A stretch of DNA of 8,351 nucleotides from assembly GCA_937907305.1 (NCBI GenBank), contig CALERQ010000028.1:1-8351 (forward strand), read 5' to 3'. Source of the DNA: an uncultured Clostridia bacterium. Its GTDB lineage: Bacteria > Bacillota > Clostridia > Oscillospirales > Ruminococcaceae. This document shows, one piece after another, positions 1-5,980 of the stretch. Below the pieces are notes generated by a model. It was not told the DNA's origin. It worked only from the letters and a program-made list of their open reading frames with translations, and did no database searches. Position numbers and translations under genes: made by a program. The stretch's first letter is position 1, and each line of letters starts with the position of its first letter.

Positions 1-998
1 CCAATGACGGTGCCAATGGTGGTGAAGATGAAGCCGTAAACGACGGCATTGGGTGCGAAGGTGAACAGAACCGGGCAGTCAAGTGCCGGACGGGCACCGG
101 GGACGATCTTCTGCGCAATGCCATTGAAGGCGGGAACCAGCTCGGCAATGAGCAGACGAACACCGGTGAGCAGAATGAACAGACCAACGCAGAAGGTGAT
201 ACCCTGGAGAATAGCGAAGACGATGTAGTTCTTTCCGCCGGCGGCTTCCGCTACTACCTCGGGACCGGCCAGGATGGCGAGCAGCACATAGAGGGGAACC
301 ATGACGGAAGCGACTGCAAGGTAAGTATCCTGCAGGAAGGACAGCTTGGGGCTGAACTTGGTATCCTCGGTGGATTTGGAAACATCACCGGTCAGCTTGG
401 CAACACCGGCACTGAGAACATAACCCAGGGTGCAGAAGTGGCCGAGAGCGATATCATCGCTGCCGGTGATCTTGCGGACGAAGGGCTGTGCCATGGCGGG
501 GAATACGACGCAGCAGATACCACCCAGGATGGCACCGATGCCGATGGCGAGACCGTGGCCGAAGCCGCAAAGGCCCACACCAAAGAGGATGCTGGCCATA
601 GCGATGTAAATGGGAGCTTCACCATTGAGGAAGACATATTTGAGCTTGGTGAAGCGGGCCAGAATCAGGTTTACCACGAAGATGCCGGCATAAACCAGGG
701 CAATATCGCGGCCGACGACTTCATTCTGCATGGCAACAGCCAAAACAGCTTCGATGGACGCGACAGCGCCATCAATGCCGAGGCCGGCAGCAAACCATAC
801 GCTGAAGGGCTCCAGAGCGCCGACGATTACATTGGCGCCCGCAGACAGAACCATAAAGCCCATCATGGTCTTGAATGTTCCGCTCAGGCAATCGGCAAAG
901 GACTTCTTTTGAAGAATGAGACCCAGCAGGGCAACGAGGCCCAGGATAACGGCAGCATTGATAAGAATGTTGTCAATGATAAAATTAAGAATTGCCAT
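1..998 (-). CDS. PTS EIIC, ascorbate (SgaT/UlaA) family, 3' end cut by window edge
   Basis: Integral-membrane permease of a phosphotransferase system; it carries the sugar across the inner membrane while its EIIB partner phosphorylates it. The frame is open from ATG at 998 to the left edge (332 codons, no stop), so roughly the last quarter of a typical family member is missing. The start follows an AGGGAGG site at 1003-1009. Many hydrophobic segments are visible (about residues 5-30, 43-62, 100-115, 130-165, 225-245, 257-285). The stretch around residues 290-330, with FNGIAQKIVPGA, then ALDCPVLFTFAPNAVVYGF, matches what I recall of E. coli UlaA (FNGISQRLIPGA, then AIDCAAIYSFAPNAVVWGF). A family histidine is kept at about H187 (LGHF) and an aspartate at D307. 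Several residues around the recalled ascorbate site differ, so family membership is firm but the substrate is not. It is the second gene of an EIIB-EIIC operon, 55 bases after EIIB. Confidence 0.93.
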   Translation of the reverse strand, partial: MAILNFIIDNILINAAVILGLVALLGLILQKKSFADCLSGTFKTMMGFMVLSAGANVIVGALEPFSVWFAAGLGIDGAVASIEAVLAVAMQNEVVGRDIALVYAGIFVVNLILARFTKLKYVFLNGEAPIYIAMASILFGVGLCGFGHGLAIGIGAILGGICCVVFPAMAQPFVRKITGSDDIALGHFCTLGYVLSAGVAKLTGDVSKSTEDTKFSPKLSFLQDTYLAVASVMVPLYVLLAILAGPEVVAEAAGGKNYIVFAILQGITFCVGLFILLTGVRLLIAELVPAFNGIAQKIVPGARPALDCPVLFTFAPNAVVYGFIFTTIGTVI

Positions 999-1053
999 AA
1001 TAACCTCCCTATTTTATCCTCAGTTTTGAATGGAAAGCCGCATTTGAGGCATT

Positions 1054-1344
1054 TTATATCCAGCCGTTTTCTTCCAGGATCGGCTGTAATTTTGTTTTGA
1101 TCTCCTGTCTGTTGATCAGGCTGTTCAGATAAATCTTGTTGGGGAAAGAATTGAATTTATCGAAGTGCGGTTTGAAATTGACACCGGCGATGAGAATATC
1201 AGCGGTCTTGGAAGCGGCGGAGAGCATATCGCTGTGATCGACCTTGGCCTGTACGCCCAGCTCCTTAAGAACAGCTTCTACGGCCATTTGGCAAACCAGG
1301 CTGCTGCCGCAGCCATTGCCGCACACCATCAAAATACTAAGCAT
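1054..1344 (-). CDS. PTS EIIB, lactose/cellobiose-ascorbate type
   Basis: Small cytoplasmic phosphocarrier (96 aa) that takes phosphate from EIIA on a cysteine and passes it to the sugar entering through EIIC. The N-terminal beta strand and P-loop-like motif MVCGNGCGSS is the signature of this fold. The phospho-accepting Cys is C8, and C12 inside the loop is an extra cysteine where UlaB, as I recall it, has Gln. A further upstream GTG at 1356 is in frame, but it lies inside the AAGGTG Shine-Dalgarno site. ATG at 1344 gives 9-base spacing and an N-terminus like that of UlaB (three or four residues before the strand), so I chose it. First gene of the minus-strand operon, followed by EIIC. Length fits the family (about 95-105 aa). 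Confidence 0.93.
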   Translation of the reverse strand: MLSILMVCGNGCGSSLVCQMAVEAVLKELGVQAKVDHSDMLSAASKTADILIAGVNFKPHFDKFNSFPNKIYLNSLINRQEIKTKLQPILEENGWI

Positions 1345-1353
1345 CTTTGGAAT

Positions 1354-1359
1354 CACCTT
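1354..1359 (-). promoter_or_regulatory. Ribosome binding site that sets the EIIB start
   Basis: AAGGTG on the minus strand, 9 bases before ATG 1344. It contains the competing in-frame GTG at 1356, which makes that GTG an unlikely start. Confidence 0.6.
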
Positions 1360-1413
1360 CTTCTTGTTATATTTTGGAATAATCTATTGGGACCTGACCG
1401 CGTTCTCTAACAA

Positions 1414-1442
1414 ATTATTGCAGAAATACAGTAGGATGTTAA
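1414..1442 (-). promoter_or_regulatory. Candidate sigma-A promoter for EIIB-EIIC
   Basis: Read on the minus strand: -35 TTAACA (1442-1437), 17-base spacer, -10 AATAAT (1419-1414), each one base from consensus. Transcription would start near 1407, giving a leader of about 63 bases to the EIIB ATG. The -10 overlaps one TTGCA-type element (TTATTGCA, 1415-1422). Another (TGCAATAA, 1450-1457) sits just upstream of the -35, and the two are exact inverted copies, as expected of an operator pair. Called by eye. Confidence 0.55.
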
Positions 1443-1615
1443 TTGTTTTTGCAATAAATTACAAAGAGAATCCCTTTGGCTTATAAACACATTAACATTT
1501 CATCCATACAATGTCAACAGTTTTAGCCACAAAGCATAAAAAACCGCAGATTGACCAAATAAATGCATCTATTTTTGCATAATACGACAAACAAAAGGGC
1601 GTTGATAATTATTTC

Positions 1616-1643
1616 GTTGCAAAGTATTGCAATAGTTTGCAAC
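1616..1643. promoter_or_regulatory. 28-bp near-perfect palindrome, candidate operator at the EIIA promoter
   Basis: The arms GTTGCAAA (1616-1623) and TTTGCAAC (1636-1643) are exact inverted copies flanking a central palindrome ATTGCAAT (1626-1633). The whole is symmetrical except for one mismatched pair (1624/1635). It therefore holds three TTGCAA hexamers with centres at 1619.5, 1629.5 and 1639.5, exactly 10 bp apart and so on one face of the helix. The middle copy is also the -35 hexamer of the EIIA promoter, the classical position for a repressor site. Which protein binds is not shown; the DeoR protein in this window is one candidate. Confidence 0.65.
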
Positions 1644-1655
1644 ATGTCCTATAAT
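1627..1655 (+). promoter_or_regulatory. Sigma-A promoter for EIIA
   Basis: -35 TTGCAA (1627-1632), 17-base spacer, perfect -10 TATAAT (1650-1655). Transcription would begin near 1662, leaving a short leader of about 27 bases before the GTG start at 1689. The promoter lies inside the longest open frame, so translation cannot begin at the upstream ATG 1563 on this transcript. Confidence 0.72.
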
Positions 1656-1676
1656 GGAGACAGTTACTGCGGAAAT

Positions 1677-1682
1677 GGAGGG
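1677..1682 (+). promoter_or_regulatory. Ribosome binding site that sets the EIIA start
   Basis: GGAGGG six bases before GTG 1689. Together with the promoter at 1627-1655 it moves the start 42 codons downstream of the first in-frame ATG. Confidence 0.7.
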
Positions 1683-1688
1683 AAGAAA

Positions 1689-2144
1689 GTGCTATTAAAA
1701 GAAATCGTGGAAGGGAAGCGTTATGCGTTCTATAAAGAGGCGGCCAACTGGAAGGATGCCATAAAAAAGAGCTGCGCCCCTCTGGTGGCAACAAACTGTG
1801 CCACAGAGGAATATGCGCAGCGCATTATAGAATGTGTGGAGGAGCTGGGCCCCTATATCGTGATCGTGCCGGGACTGGCGATTCCGCATTCCACCAAAGG
1901 CTCCCCCGGTGTGCAGAGAACATCGATTGCCTTTGCAAAGTTTGAAACACCGGTGCGTTTTGATGAAAACGACCCGAATAAAGATGCCATCCTGTTTTTT
2001 ACCCTGGCAGCGGTGGATGAGGAAGAGCATCTGAAGAATATGCGGCAGCTGTTTCTGATTCTTTCCGATGAGAAACTGCTGGAAAAGCTGGCACAGGTGA
2101 ACACCGCAGAAGAGCTTTTGGCACTGGATCAGTTACTTTCCTGA
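1689..2144 (+). CDS. PTS EIIA, mannitol/fructose-ascorbate type (PTS_EIIA_2)
   Basis: Cytoplasmic phosphocarrier (151 aa) that receives phosphate from HPr on a histidine and hands it to EIIB. The GTG start at 1689 is chosen because it follows GGAGGG at 6 bases and lies downstream of a strong promoter; it gives the normal length for UlaC-type EIIA (about 150 aa). The phosphorylation motif is PGLAIPHST with H67 as the probable active histidine. A second conserved-type histidine, H114, lies in DEEEHLKNM, followed by the usual helix of the family. It is transcribed divergently from EIIB-EIIC and is the only EIIA seen here, so it most likely serves that pair. Its 3' end overlaps the convergent HAD gene by 16 bases. 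Residues upstream of V43 of the longer frame have no family-like features. Confidence 0.92.
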   Translation: MLLKEIVEGKRYAFYKEAANWKDAIKKSCAPLVATNCATEEYAQRIIECVEELGPYIVIVPGLAIPHSTKGSPGVQRTSIAFAKFETPVRFDENDPNKDAILFFTLAAVDEEEHLKNMRQLFLILSDEKLLEKLAQVNTAEELLALDQLLS

Positions 2145-2764
2145 TCAAGGACCTTCACCAGTTCTAACGGCGTTTTTATTGTGGCCAGGGGTTCTTTGGC
2201 ACTACCAAACCCGTAGGCCGCATGGATGAAGGGACATCCGGCCAGCGTGGCGCTGGCTTCGTCCATTTCGGTATCACCAATATAGACGGGGGTGGCCAAC
2301 TGATGCCGAGTGATGACATCCCGGATATTTTCGGCCTTTGGTTTTTTGCTGCGGCCCTCGCATTCATAGTCGGTAAAGTACTGCTGAAACCCAGTAAACC
2401 GGAAGAAGCTTTCGATATAACCATCCTGGCAATTGCTGACCAGAAACAATGGGTGCCGGCTGGAAAGCGCTTGGAGCATTTCTTCCACACCGGGGTAGAC
2501 AATACCGCCGTGGGTGGAAAGGTAATCGCATTCTTCCTTTCCGCAGATGTCAAAGATGTAGGCAGGATCTTCCCCAATGCCGGTAAATAGGGTATGCGCG
2601 ATCTCGGAGGCAGTCATCCCCATGATGCTTTGGATTTCGGAAAGGGAGGGCGCTTCTTTAACACCAAACCGCTGGGTGAGCGTTAGACGCCAGCTTTCGG
2701 CAACACTGCGGCAGGAATCCCACAGAGTCCCATCCAGGTCGAATATGATCCCATCGAATTTCAT
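2129..2764 (-). CDS. HAD-superfamily phosphatase (phosphoglycolate phosphatase-like)
   Basis: Cytoplasmic HAD hydrolase of 211 aa, expected to dephosphorylate a small phosphorylated metabolite. All four HAD motifs are present: motif I DLDGTLWD with nucleophile D9 and acid/base D11; motif II with S110 in LVSNCQDG; motif III with a lysine at K141 or K143 in SKKPKAENI; motif IV GDTEMDEA with D164 and D168. The helical cap lies between about residues 15 and 85, as in Gph/HAD_2 proteins. ATG 2764 follows GAGGG at about 9 bases. It is divergent from the SIS operon and convergent with EIIA. A role in removing a dead-end sugar phosphate from the pathway is plausible but inferred; HAD specificity cannot be read from sequence. 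Confidence 0.88.
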   Translation of the reverse strand: MKFDGIIFDLDGTLWDSCRSVAESWRLTLTQRFGVKEAPSLSEIQSIMGMTASEIAHTLFTGIGEDPAYIFDICGKEECDYLSTHGGIVYPGVEEMLQALSSRHPLFLVSNCQDGYIESFFRFTGFQQYFTDYECEGRSKKPKAENIRDVITRHQLATPVYIGDTEMDEASATLAGCPFIHAAYGFGSAKEPLATIKTPLELVKVLDQESN

Positions 2765-2811
2765 AATAAAGCCCTCTTTTCATCGCAAAATGTTTCCGGT
2801 TCTTTTGCTGT

Positions 2812-2846
2812 TTTACAATCTACCACAGGATATCCTCATTTTTCAA
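2812..2846. promoter_or_regulatory. Weak promoter candidates between the HAD gene and the SIS operon
   Basis: Minus strand: TTGAAA (2846-2841), 18-base spacer, TAGATT (2822-2817), each 4 of 6 to consensus, pointing to the HAD gene. Plus strand: TACAAT (2814-2819) could be a -10 for the SIS operon but lacks a good -35. A perfect 10-bp palindrome, AGGATATCCT (2827-2836), sits where the plus-strand start would fall. These are suggestions only. Confidence 0.25.
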
Positions 2847-2881
2847 GAGGTGGAATAAAAAATTTCGGAAGGAGTTTTTCA

Positions 2882-3940
2882 ATGATCGACACAAGCAACT
2901 CTATTTTTTGGAAGGAAATTTTTGAGCAACCAGAGGCGGTAGCGAACTGTCTGGCGGCTAACCGTGAGGTGTGTAAACAGATCGCGGCCGAAGTAAAGGA
3001 AAGATATATCAAGACCGTTGTGCTGGTTGGGCGCGGCTCCAGCGACCATGCAAACCTGGTGGGACGGTACTTGTTTGAGACAAAGTGCGGGATGGTAACC
3101 AGCATCAGCGCCCCCAGCGTGGTTACGGCGTACAAATCCGCGCCGGATTATTCCAATGTACTGATGATTGCGGTTTCTCAGTCCGGAGGTGCCCAGGATA
3201 TCTACGAGGTGATGAAGGCCTGTGATGAACAGGGCGGCATCTGTGTCAGTGTGACCAATGTGGAAGGTTCCCTGATGACGCAGGCGGGTAAATATAAGAT
3301 CAATAACCACTGCGGACCCGAAAACAGCGTAACCGCCGGCAAATCCTACATGACACAGGTCATGGTACTGACGATGATTGCTGCCTATATTTCGGAAGAT
3401 ACGGAGCTGCTGCAGACCCTGGACATAGCGCCCGAGATCATTTCCGAGTCGCTGGCAGTGCTGGAAAGCCAGGTGCGGGATGTGGTGCGGTTCTACCGGG
3501 AAACCGAGCATATGATGGTCATTGGCCGTGGGCTGATGGATGCCTTGGCCAATGAAACGGAGTTGAAAATTCAGGAGACCAGCTACCTGGATGCTCGCTG
3601 CTATGGCTCGGCGGATTACCGCCATGGCCCGATTGCGACAGCCCAGCGGTTTGTACCCTATCTGTTCTTCCTGGCAGATGAAAAGACCGACTACTGTGCG
3701 GAAGCCCTGCTGCACCGGCTGAAGGAAGAGAGCAATATCTGGTGTACCGTTGTGACGAATAAGGAGAAGTACCTATCGCTGGGTGATACAAGTGTGCTTC
3801 TTCCTGTGAAATATGATGGCATTCAGGCGGTGTTTTCCGGCGCTGTATTCTCACAGATGTTTGCCTGTTTGTGCAGCCTTTCCCGGGGATACGACCCGGA
3901 CCACCCCAAGGGTGTAAGCAAGAAAACCGTAACAGTCTAA
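2882..3940 (+). CDS. Double-SIS-domain sugar isomerase/deglycase, GlmS/AgaS/NagB-II type
   Basis: 352-aa cytoplasmic protein matching the isomerase half of glucosamine-6-phosphate synthase without its glutaminase domain, as in AgaS and NagB-II deaminases. First SIS domain: GRGSSDHAN (residues 50-58), sugar-phosphate loop SQSGG (99-103), then ENSVTAGKSY (147-156). Second SIS domain: GRGLMDALANETELKIQETSY (215-235) and YRHGPIA (246-252). Residues matching the GlmS catalytic set are E232, H248 and a C-terminal lysine (K347 or K348) in KKTVTV, so it looks active. AAGGAG lies 7 bases before ATG 2882. First gene of a four-gene run, 40 bases before a second SIS gene. Likely reaction: conversion of an amino- or amine-linked ketose phosphate to a sugar phosphate. 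Exact substrate unknown. Confidence 0.88.
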   Translation: MIDTSNSIFWKEIFEQPEAVANCLAANREVCKQIAAEVKERYIKTVVLVGRGSSDHANLVGRYLFETKCGMVTSISAPSVVTAYKSAPDYSNVLMIAVSQSGGAQDIYEVMKACDEQGGICVSVTNVEGSLMTQAGKYKINNHCGPENSVTAGKSYMTQVMVLTMIAAYISEDTELLQTLDIAPEIISESLAVLESQVRDVVRFYRETEHMMVIGRGLMDALANETELKIQETSYLDARCYGSADYRHGPIATAQRFVPYLFFLADEKTDYCAEALLHRLKEESNIWCTVVTNKEKYLSLGDTSVLLPVKYDGIQAVFSGAVFSQMFACLCSLSRGYDPDHPKGVSKKTVTV

Positions 3941-3980
3941 AGAATACTGAAAACATCAATACAGAAAGGACGAAAGCTGA

Positions 3981-5087
3981 ATGGATAGTAATGCCCCTTC
4001 CATGCTGAAATACATCATGGAAACACCGGCGCAGGTCCGCTGCAATATCAAAAATGCCGAGTCCCTTACGGCCAAGATGGTATCGCTTTTTACGGCCCGG
4101 CCCTACAAAAGTGTTTGGCTGGTAGCCTGTGGCTCCAGCTGTAATGCAGCCCACTGCGCGCGGTATTATATGCGGGAATACCTTGGAGTTGAGGTAAAGG
4201 TCATTACACCGTTTACCTTTAACCACTATGAACATGACATGGGCAAGGATGACTTTGTGGTCTGCATTTCCCAAAGCGGGTGCAGCACCAATACCATCGA
4301 ATCCCTGCGCCTGTGTAAAAAGCTTGGGGTCCCCGCGATTGGCCTGACAGGGAATGTTCATTCCGATTTTGAGCGAGAGGCCGATGATGTGGTGGACTAT
4401 GGCCTGGGAGAAGAAAAATTGGATTTTGTATCCAAGGGCGTAGTTACGCTGACGGTATTCCTGATGCTGTTTGCGCTGTATGCAGCGCGTGCCCAGGACA
4501 GGATAAACGACGAGCAGGTGGAAGCAGAAAAGGCACAGATGCTGCTGGGCATAGATAATTATGAAGAGCAGATCAGGAACTTCCCGGCATACTTCGAGGC
4601 CAACAAGCAGAAACTGCTTTCGATGGAGCGGGTGTATGTGATTGGCGCGGGTGCAAACTATGGCACAGCCCTGGAAGGCGCGGTGAAGATTGGCGAGACG
4701 GTACATATTGTAGCCGTTGGCTATGAGGTAGACGAGGCCATTCATGGACCGCAGATCCAGCTGACCCCCAACTACAATTTCATTTTTATTGATCCGGGCG
4801 ATGAGACTGCCCCGAGGATTCAGCAATCCTATAAGGCGGCACGGGCCATGACGGATCGCGTGTTTATCCTAAGCAATAACCACGAGATAACCGGGAAAGA
4901 AGTGATGCGCGTGACGCATGCCATCAAGGAAAAGCTGACCCCGCTGTATACGCTGGCTTTCATCCAGTTGATCTCGTACTATGTGGCGGAAACCAATTCC
5001 ACCTGGAAACAGCACCCGCTGATGAAGGACTATAAGGAAATTCTTTCGGGGAAATCGGCTACATACCAGGCTTATGACTGCACCTGA
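3981..5087 (+). CDS. Double-SIS-domain protein, FrlB/GfrF-like deglycase
   Basis: 368-aa cytoplasmic protein with two SIS domains but clearly different from its upstream neighbour. Domain 1: MLKYIMETP near the N-terminus (8-16), ACGSSCNAAHCARYY (49-63), loop ISQSGCSTNT (96-105), GLTGN (121-125). Domain 2: VIGAGANYGTALEGAVKIGET (220-240) and DEAIHGPQIQL (251-261), with E239 and H255 in the catalytic Glu/His positions. The C-terminal lysine motif of GlmS is absent; the tail reads HPLMKDYKEILSGKSATYQ. The ETP start and the EAIHGPQ motif resemble the fructoselysine/glucoselysine-6-phosphate deglycases (FrlB, GfrF), which split phosphorylated Amadori products into sugar phosphate and free amine; I judge this by recall, not alignment. 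AAAGGA is about 11 bases before the ATG. It lies between the first SIS gene and the transketolase pair. Confidence 0.85.
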   Translation: MDSNAPSMLKYIMETPAQVRCNIKNAESLTAKMVSLFTARPYKSVWLVACGSSCNAAHCARYYMREYLGVEVKVITPFTFNHYEHDMGKDDFVVCISQSGCSTNTIESLRLCKKLGVPAIGLTGNVHSDFEREADDVVDYGLGEEKLDFVSKGVVTLTVFLMLFALYAARAQDRINDEQVEAEKAQMLLGIDNYEEQIRNFPAYFEANKQKLLSMERVYVIGAGANYGTALEGAVKIGETVHIVAVGYEVDEAIHGPQIQLTPNYNFIFIDPGDETAPRIQQSYKAARAMTDRVFILSNNHEITGKEVMRVTHAIKEKLTPLYTLAFIQLISYYVAETNSTWKQHPLMKDYKEILSGKSATYQAYDCT

Positions 5088-5128
5088 TGCGGTCTTAATA
5101 TCGAAAACTCATTTTTAGGAGGTATATT

Positions 5129-5977
5129 ATGGATGCAAAAGAGCTGAGAAAATTGAAAAAGTTTTCCGCCCAGCTGCGCATTGACCAGCTGGAAATGTTC
5201 AAGCAGCGCGGAATGGGTCATATCGGCGGCTGCCTTTCCGTGACGGAGCTCATCAGTGTGCTGTACGGAAAACAGATGAAGGTTGACCCCAAGAATCCCA
5301 ACTGGGAGGGGCGTGACTACCTGGTAATGAGCAAGGGCCATGCCGCGCCGGCGGTGGAGGCCGCTTTGGCGGAGCTGGGATTCTTTGATAAAAAGCTGCT
5401 GCTGACAATGGACGATATCGGTACCAGAGTTCCGAGCCATGTAGACCGCCTGCTGACCCCTGGTATTGATGTGACCTGCGGCTCTCTTGGACAGGGTGCC
5501 AGCGTGGCGGCCGGTATCGCATATGGGCTGAAGCATGCGGGTATCACCGATCAGTATGTCTATGTATGTATCGGCGATGGCGAGCTGAACGAAGGACAGA
5601 ACTGGGAGGCATTCCAGTTTATGGCCCACAATAAGCTGAACAACTGCATTGTGTTCATCGATAATAACAAGCGCCAGCACGATGGCTACTGCGATGAGGT
5701 TCTGAAGCCCTTCAGCTATGAAGAAAAGATGAAGGCTTTCGGTTTCTGGTGCAAGACCGTTGATGGTGCCAGCGAGGAAGCCATCGATGATGGCATCAAT
5801 GAGGCGAAGGCGGTAAAAGACCAGGCGGTTTGCATCGTTTTGGATACCATCAAGGGCCAGGGCGTCAAGTACTATGAGGAAATGCCGGATAACCATGCGC
5901 CAAAGGTATTTGAGGAAGGTCGGGCTGTAATTGATGCCGCAATTCTTGAACTGAGAAAAATAACGGAGGAGGAATAA
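5129..5977 (+). CDS. Transketolase, N-terminal subunit
   Basis: 282-aa cytoplasmic subunit carrying the thiamine-diphosphate/Mg-binding half of a two-chain transketolase, which moves two-carbon units between ketose and aldose phosphates. Visible motifs: GHIGG (30-34) with H31 (single-chain enzymes usually have GHPGG), SKGHA (68-72) with H71, GSLGQGASVAAGIAYGLK (118-134), the ThDP motif starting GDGELNEGQNWE (149-160) and ending in IDNN (177-180), and KGQGVKYYE then NH (242-256). AGGAGG lies 6 bases before ATG 5129, the strongest site of the operon. The C-terminal subunit follows after 3 bases, so the two are very likely translationally coupled and assemble together. Length is normal for split N-terminal subunits (about 270-285 aa). 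Confidence 0.95.
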   Translation: MDAKELRKLKKFSAQLRIDQLEMFKQRGMGHIGGCLSVTELISVLYGKQMKVDPKNPNWEGRDYLVMSKGHAAPAVEAALAELGFFDKKLLLTMDDIGTRVPSHVDRLLTPGIDVTCGSLGQGASVAAGIAYGLKHAGITDQYVYVCIGDGELNEGQNWEAFQFMAHNKLNNCIVFIDNNKRQHDGYCDEVLKPFSYEEKMKAFGFWCKTVDGASEEAIDDGINEAKAVKDQAVCIVLDTIKGQGVKYYEEMPDNHAPKVFEEGRAVIDAAILELRKITEEE

Positions 5978-5980
5978 GCA

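Larger units (their letters stand above)
1345..1688. other. Divergent regulatory region between EIIB and EIIA
   Basis: This 344-base A+T-rich interval holds no credible gene. It contains the minus-strand promoter for EIIB-EIIC (1414-1442), the plus-strand promoter for EIIA (1627-1655), five TTGCAA-type elements (centres 1420.5, 1451.5, 1619.5, 1629.5, 1639.5), and an 11-base element (CTTTGGCTTAT, 1474-1484) repeated in inverted form upstream of the DeoR gene. A consensus TTGACA on the minus strand (1517-1512) has no good -10 at normal spacing. I see nothing clear in about 1518-1610. Confidence 0.7.

Noticed and set aside
999..1053. Possible attenuator hairpin between EIIB and EIIC (CCTCA and TGAGG arms)
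   Set aside because: Only a 5-bp stem with a long loop and no T-tract; not enough to call.
438..1100. 220-codon plus-strand open frame over EIIC
   Set aside because: Antisense to a permease with clear UlaA similarity; its acidic sequence is the complement of hydrophobic codons.
1563..1688. Upstream in-frame extension of EIIA from ATG 1563
   Set aside because: The extension lies across the predicted promoter and operator, has no good ribosome binding site, and adds 42 residues without family resemblance; GTG 1689 has an ideal site.
3519..4826. 435-codon open frame antisense to both SIS genes
   Set aside because: Spans the intergenic gap and the opposite strand of two well-supported genes; low-complexity, cysteine/histidine-rich shadow translation.
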